From contig JACGCN010000052.1 in NCBI GenBank assembly GCA_014905825.1, positions 1 to 64,000 of the forward strand: DNA of 64,000 nucleotides, in the 5' to 3' direction. Numbering within the stretch: position 1 is the stretch's first letter; each line of letters starts with the position of its first letter. The position numbers and the translations under genes were made by a program. The notes below the pieces were generated by a model. The model saw only the letters and a program-made list of their open reading frames with translations. It had not been told where the DNA came from and did not search any database. The stretch is from Lyophyllum atratum (taxonomy: Eukaryota; Basidiomycota; Agaricomycetes; Agaricales; Lyophyllaceae). Shown piece after piece: positions 56,696-64,000 of this stretch.

Positions 56696-57811
56696 ACTGC
56701 AGAAACGAGGAGATCTGAGAGGCACCCGTGCCCTTGTCTAGAACGCTCAAACTGTCTTGTATTGGGTATCTGGTGCTCGGGTCTGTTAACGGTATGAGTT
56801 GGGCAATGTTCTCGTACTACGCTTTTACGTCTGCTGTTGGACTTGGATTTCAGGGGATATTTCAATATTTCTTGGATCTTTTTGTGGCAGTTATCGTTCT
56901 TTGATTGTGTCTGTCGAGGATAATGACATGATCTTCTCGGAATCCAACTGATGTGACTGAGATTAGATGAAAGGAAGTGCCACAGCCGTGGGAGCATATG
57001 AAATGTGACCAAACAAGCCTCGCTTGATCAAAAATGCCATTTCTGCTCTCATGTCGTCCAATTGGGGACCTGCTATCCGTCGTTCCTTCGTACCCCTGCG
57101 CTTAGAAGAAGTACAGAAAACGGACCTAGAAATCTTCACGGTAGAATAACTCCCACTCGTGGCCTCGGTGGTCCCGCATTCTATCCTGATGCTTCCATTC
57201 TCGACAAAACCCTTGAAATTTCGACTCTACTGTTGAGGAACTCGATACCTATAACGAACCCGCCAGAGGGGTCACCCGTTCGAGTCTTTTGCGATATGCG
57301 TAGTCAAGGTCGATTTTAGGGATTCCACGCTCCTGCTCTAGACGCTGATTCATTGGGTGAATGCCCATCCTTCCCGGCTTCCTTTCGTTTACCTCTATGC
57401 CCGAGGCCGGTTGACGCTGATAGGAGGTGTGCGCATGTCGTGTAGGATTCGTGCGTAGTTTCTTTAGAGGACCAGTGTATTTTAGCTGATATAGTCCTCC
57501 CTAGATTCTCTGACTACTAACAGGCGATAGCGTTGCAACTCTCAGGATCGAGCATATCCCGACACAGTGAAACGCTGCTCTCCAGAAGGCGAAGGAATCT
57601 CTATCCCTGATTTCAAAGATCTAGACCTCAGTTACTTCCTTAGCTGTCGGAAGGTGCATACATCGATTGGTTCCTTTTAGCTGACCAAGTACTGCCACGT
57701 CGTGCCGGGAAATGAACTTATTGCTGTATATAAAGGTGAGCGCCACTGACCTTCCTCCTCACACCTTTCCCAAGTGCCTTCCCAGCTAGCCGTTGCTTTC
57801 ACCGATCGACA
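56696..57811. other. Upstream region of the protease gene
   Basis: No gene recognised. A TATA-like ATATAAAGG at ~57727 lies about 85 bp before the protease start codon. Confidence 0.4.
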
Positions 57812-59847
<2,036 letters not shown>

Positions 59848-60187
59848 GGAACTCCTGATTGATACCGTGCCCAGTCCGCAGTGTTCAGGTTTGAGAACTT
59901 TGTATGTCCCGGAATGGAGACAAGAGAATAGACCGCTTGTACATAGGCTGCGTTTGCTGTCTGAATATTGCGAGATCGACGCAATACGAATGACTTGGTT
60001 AAACCCTCGTCCGTACGATTGATGCGGCAAGACGGAGTCAAGATACTGTTTTATAAACAGCGAGGATGTTGGGGGGTACTTACAAGGTCTTCTCGGATAC
60101 TGTATCTGCTGGCTCGCGCGCAAGGCTTAGGCTGCATCGGTTGCTTCATTCGCGTAACGCTACCTACATAGCTTCTAGACTACAGCG
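59848..60187. other. Intergenic between convergent genes
   Basis: Tail-to-tail spacer between the protease (plus) and the DUF6534 gene (minus). Nothing recognised. Confidence 0.5.
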
Positions 60188-61689
60188 CTACTCTGTCTGC
60201 GTCGGCTTTGCGGTGAAGGTGATTCCCCTTTCCAGGTTAAACTCTTCCCCAAACCATACCACTTCTTCGCTAGGGTCACTCCTCCTGAAAATTGGAGCGC
60301 GCGAGTTCAGGGACGCCATGAAAGAGTTCGAATACATCTTCCCACTAATAATGATACTGAGACAAGAAAAGGTCGTTTAAGGAAAGTCGAAGCGGAGATG
60401 ATGGCTACGCACAGCATGAAGTAGTAAACGGTGAAGGGGGTACTAATGTACAATGCCAGTGTGGCAATGGCCACGAGAGACGTTAAGCCGCCAGTTTCTA
60501 TGGTCATCCTGATAGCACGGTGCAAAACATGATTCGTAGATCTGAATTGATTGCTTCGTTTCGACCGCAGCTAATTCGCGGTCATCCGGCAAATGTTAGT
60601 GAAGTGCGGCAGCGCAGTGTGTCGCAATCACCTGGATGACTAGCGTAACTGTGATGAGAATATCGCAGGCTATACAAACGACCAACCATCCCTAAAGTCC
60701 ACGTCATCGAGTTGTCAGGTAATTAAGCGTAGATGAGGACTGTGTGCGTACAGACAGCGAGCCTGTTTGAAGCGCGCGGTTGAAAATGCTTTTCTCAATC
60801 TTCGGGGATGAGTATCACTACGTGATATCTAAACTGCGTCGAATACGACACACCGTGATTCCATAGAAGAATGATAATATGCACGAAGCAAGCGCCATCT
60901 ATGAGTGTTGTGAGGGGGATAGATATCGAGGATACCATTGGCGACCAAACTGACGAAGACGATGACGACCGCGGTGAATCTGAACGCCCTATGTCGTACC
61001 CCAAGTGTCCAAATACGCCACGCAAAGAAAGTCTGGACAATGAAGGCAACTAGACAGTGTTCAGTATAATCTCCTCGACATTTTGAAAGATAAAGAAATC
61101 ACCGGATCCAGCTAATGGGGAAGCCGTGCCAATGCTCCAAATAGGAGATTCGGACCCAACGGTGATATGACCCCAGTCGACGATAATAACGTTCCTGTAT
61201 GCGGAGGTATATGCGACACTACGAGTGATGGGGATGGGATGGGAACGCACCACACAGCATGTGTCGAAAAACACGTTTGTATGAGGTCCAGAATGAGAAC
61301 GAAATAGACTACGAGGAATTGGCTTTGATGTAAGAGCGATTGATAGCGAAGATTCAATTGCAACCAACCTAACGATTTGAGAGCCACTCTATCCTTCTGA
61401 AATGTGAGAGTATAAAAGTAGACCTGTACCCCCAGGACTCCCGACAGCGCTGTCCGAAGTTCGTAGTAAGCATTCGAAGAACGAAGATCTTACACGGTGT
61501 ACCCACCGTGGTTAAGTAGGTTTCCGAGAAGCTAGGGCGTCATGATATGGACCAAATTCACTTGTCGAGTAAGGGGTACATACGAGGGGACCGATGCTAG
61601 ATAAACCATGGATTTTGAGGCAAAATACTCTGAGCGAGAAGCATTCCCACTTACAGGTTGACCACTAGCTGTGTATCTGTATCTTTCAT
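60188..61689 (-). CDS. DUF6534 multi-pass membrane protein, copy F
   Basis: Minus strand, twelve exons with the same phases as B and E: MKDTDTQLVVN, 13-nt microexon (IGPL), LLGNLLNH, SGVLGVQVYFYTLTF, VYFVLILDLIQTCFSTHAVW, NVIIVDWGHITVGSESPIWS, VAFIVQTFFAWRIWTLG, MALASCILSFFYGIT, IEKSIFNRALQTGS, GWLVVCIACDILITVTLVIQ, STNHVLHRAIRMTIETGGLT and IIISGKMYSNSFMASLNSRA, stop at 60188-60190; ~295 aa. All donors are GT except that one (GTCGCC after FVSL) is weak. It lies outside the right arm, ~17 kb from copy E and in the opposite direction, and starts ~810 bp from the divergent arsenic gene. Predicted seven-helix membrane protein; function unknown. Confidence 0.82.
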
Positions 61690-62500
61690 GGCGCAGCTCA
61701 GAAGCGTGAGGATTGGGAGAAGGAGTGACAAAGAGGGAGGTCCTCGATATCATTTCAAGGACAACAAAGATGCTGATGTGACCATCCCGCACGACAGCAC
61801 ATCATCAAACTACGTTACGGTCGATACAGAGTTTCATCACGGTCCCGCGGTGTTCGCGCATCATGCGCCAGTCCGATAATCATGTCAACTCGGTTGCCTC
61901 GGCCTATCATGCAGTGTTGACCTAAATGATATGGCTCGTTGGGATTCGAGTAAGGTTTGACACGCTAAATACGTGAGGAGAAAGTGGAATGTCGCGAACT
62001 TGTGCCAAGGCTGGATGCGACCGTGTCGCTAATTGATTCATAGAGTTCTGTACAAAAATCAAACGAGATCGGAGGACTAAGTACAGTACACGCTAACAAC
62101 CACGTACCAACATCGCAGTGTTGACTGCTCATCCCCACGACGTTGCTTCTCAGGCAAGCTGGTAGCCTAGTGAGAAGCCCGAGCTGAAAGTAAATTCATA
62201 AAGTGGCCAGAGATAAACGTGTCAGAATCTTATTAAGAAGCTTCGGACCAGAGATACTTCATGTTTTCCAATCGGAAGAGGAGAAGATTGAATATAGGAG
62301 TGGCCTAACGTAGTATACACTGTGAGCAGGCCAATACTGCCGGGACGATTCTGGCCAGGTCCAAGTGGCAACCTCGCGAAAAAGTTGCTTTGTGTGGACG
62401 TGTTTGGTCTCCACGGCGCCAGGAAAGCCTGGGCCGAATGTCGTTCAGGAACCTTTGAAACTGAATTGCAATTCAAATTCAACCCATTCTTTCAACACTC
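61690..62500. promoter_or_regulatory. Divergent promoter region between DUF6534 copy F and the arsenic gene
   Basis: About 810 bp separates the two divergent start codons. No gene is supported within it. I cannot point to a specific regulatory motif; the placement alone suggests that it holds both promoters. Confidence 0.4.
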
Positions 62501-64000
62501 ATGTCCAAACTCGCAGATTCTGATATAGTCATAGCCGTGGAGAAAGCTTACAGCGAGAAAGCCAGATCAGGAGCGAATAGTGCCTGTAAGCCATCTTCTG
62601 GAGCAGCCCAAGCTCAAACGAAGTCTGACTGTCCAGGGTGAACAGATGCCGAGGATGTGGCAAAATCGGTTGGTTATACGCAAGAGGAGCTCAACGCAGT
62701 TCCAGGCGCCGCTCATCTTGGAGTAGGATGCGGAAGTCCTGTCGCTGCCGCTGACCTGAAAGACGTACGTCCCGCTCACTCCCGATTCGTAGTGGCATTG
62801 TGCATGATGAAAGCTCAAGAATAATCAAGGGCGAGGTCGTTGTCGACCTTGGATCAGGAGGTGGGATCGATGTGCTCCTGGCTGCAACTAAAGTCGGGTC
62901 CCGGGGACAAGCTATAGGACTCGATATATCCCTCGTGAGACGACCGATTCTTGTAGATGTGGCTTGAGTTTAACTTCCGTCTTTGCGCAGGATATGATCG
63001 CGCTCGCTCGCCACAACGCAAGGGAGAAGGGCTTGCAGTCTCCGCAGGTTTCTTTTGTACAAGCGTCGCTCGCTGAACCTCTGCCGATCGCATCGAACGC
63101 GGTAAACTGTGTTCTCTCAAACTGCGTCGTGAACCTTTTACCCGAGGGTGGGAAGGAGGACTTACTGAAGGAAGTCCATCGAATTCTGAAGCCGGGAGGC
63201 CGGATCGTGTTAAACGACGTATGCGTATCCCATATTCCATACATACTCAGCTAACCTCACGATTTACAGATTATAGCGAGGAAGCCGCTCTCGGACGAAA
63301 TTCGTAACGATCTCACATCATACATCAATTGCATATCAGGATCGATTCAGATCGAGGAATACAAAGTGCTCTTCGAGAATGCTGGTTTTTCTGGTGCGCA
63401 TTGTTCTTGAGAAAGGCTCCTGATCCCGCTCTGAAGGCACTTAGATCTCCACTTTCTTGAGACAAAGAATGACCTTGCGAAGGTTTGTAGCGGCATAAGT
63501 AGTAGCTGCTGTAACGCAAGTACTTTCAAACCTAGCTTCGACGTAAATGTCTGGGTCGGTACGTCGAACTCATTCACGATGTTGATCGCAAGTCTAACGT
63601 CAGCTGCATAGCCTCCTACCAGGTTACTGCTCGCAAGGCCATCAAAGTCGTCGAAGGTGAGGCCCCGGCTCCCACTTCGGCTCTGCTCCGATGGTGGGAT
63701 GCCTATCCAAAGGTCAAATCTTCGCCCTCCTTGATGACGACGGAGAACCTTGCGATGCTGATGCGAGGTAATTCTGGACCCAAACGTGATTTCGCTGTTA
63801 TCGACGTCCGAAGAGATGATCACGCGGTGGGTTTGACGTTTCTCAGTGATCAGACTGTGGGTACGCACTTACGCGAACTTTCAGGGTGGACATATTCGTA
63901 GAAGTGATAACTGGCCTGCCCAGACTTTCTACAACGACCTTCCTTCGTTTCTCGAGACGTATCGTGACACCAGCCAGGTCGTTTTCTATTGCGGGAGTTC
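62501..64000 (+). CDS. Arsenite methyltransferase fused to a rhodanese/Acr2-like domain (partial, runs off right edge)
   Basis: Eight exons to the window edge: 62501-62585, 62646-62764, 62830-62934, 62991-63218, 63270-63393, 63445-63558, 63612-63826, 63885-64000; every phase agrees and at least 368 residues are encoded. Residues 1-260 are an ArsM/AS3MT-type SAM-dependent methyltransferase: [13 protein letters not shown] (71-83, SAM motif I) and the Cys residues expected to hold As(III): Cys 57 in GVGCGSPVA, Cys 148 in SNCVVNLLP, Cys 200 in INCISGS; a CC pair follows in SSSCCNAS. After [14 protein letters not shown], the usual end of such enzymes, the same exon continues without a stop into [33 protein letters not shown] and [15 protein letters not shown]...VVFYCGSS, a rhodanese/Cdc25-Acr2-like domain with candidate catalytic Cys 366. 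Predicted role: methylate trivalent arsenic, possibly with arsenate reduction by the second domain. The C-terminus is not in the window. Confidence 0.85.

Overview
This window looks like the nuclear genome of an agaricomycete (mushroom-forming basidiomycete). The genes are interrupted by many short introns of about 45-80 bp, mostly GT-AG. The families are basidiomycete-typical: several DUF6534 multi-pass membrane proteins, a Tnp2-type CACTA transposase, a BTB/POZ protein with a low-complexity linker and a very long Ser/Pro-rich disordered protein. All annotation was done by eye; exon models were checked for frame continuity across every junction where stated.

Layout. (1) 1-10725: a satellite array with a ~1.33 kb period, each unit holding ~530 bp of unique sequence plus ~800 bp of a degenerate CGCACCTGG-type minisatellite. 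Seven full periods are followed by a truncated eighth. It contains no credible gene, although all frames stay open by repeat composition. (2) 11919-16071: one two-exon gene for a 1335-aa low-complexity protein. (3) 17707-23151 and 50533-55054: two arms of a large, imperfect inverted repeat. Each arm carries near-identical intact copies of a 232-aa and a 175-aa gene of unknown function, plus gene fragments cut by the arm edges. (4) 23151-50533, between the arms: a complete CACTA transposon (23314-28852, 3-bp ACG duplication, two divergent genes) nested in a broken small gene; a C2H2 zinc-finger gene; a small CxxC/HxxxC gene; a tandem set of DUF6534 genes and relics (32995-43459); a BTB gene; and a gene with a PD...ExK-like motif. 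(5) 55055-64000: a subtilase relic followed by an intact 16-exon secreted subtilisin-like protease (57812-59847), a DUF6534 gene on the minus strand, and at the right edge an arsenite methyltransferase whose reading frame continues into a rhodanese/Acr2-like domain (62501 to beyond 64000).

How it fits together. The intact genes do not form one pathway. The main theme is local duplication and rearrangement: satellite homogenisation, inverted duplication, birth and death of DUF6534 copies, and transposition. The clearest biochemical hypothesis is arsenic handling by the right-edge fusion gene, with a methyltransferase for arsenite and a thiol-phosphatase-like domain of the kind used for arsenate reduction.
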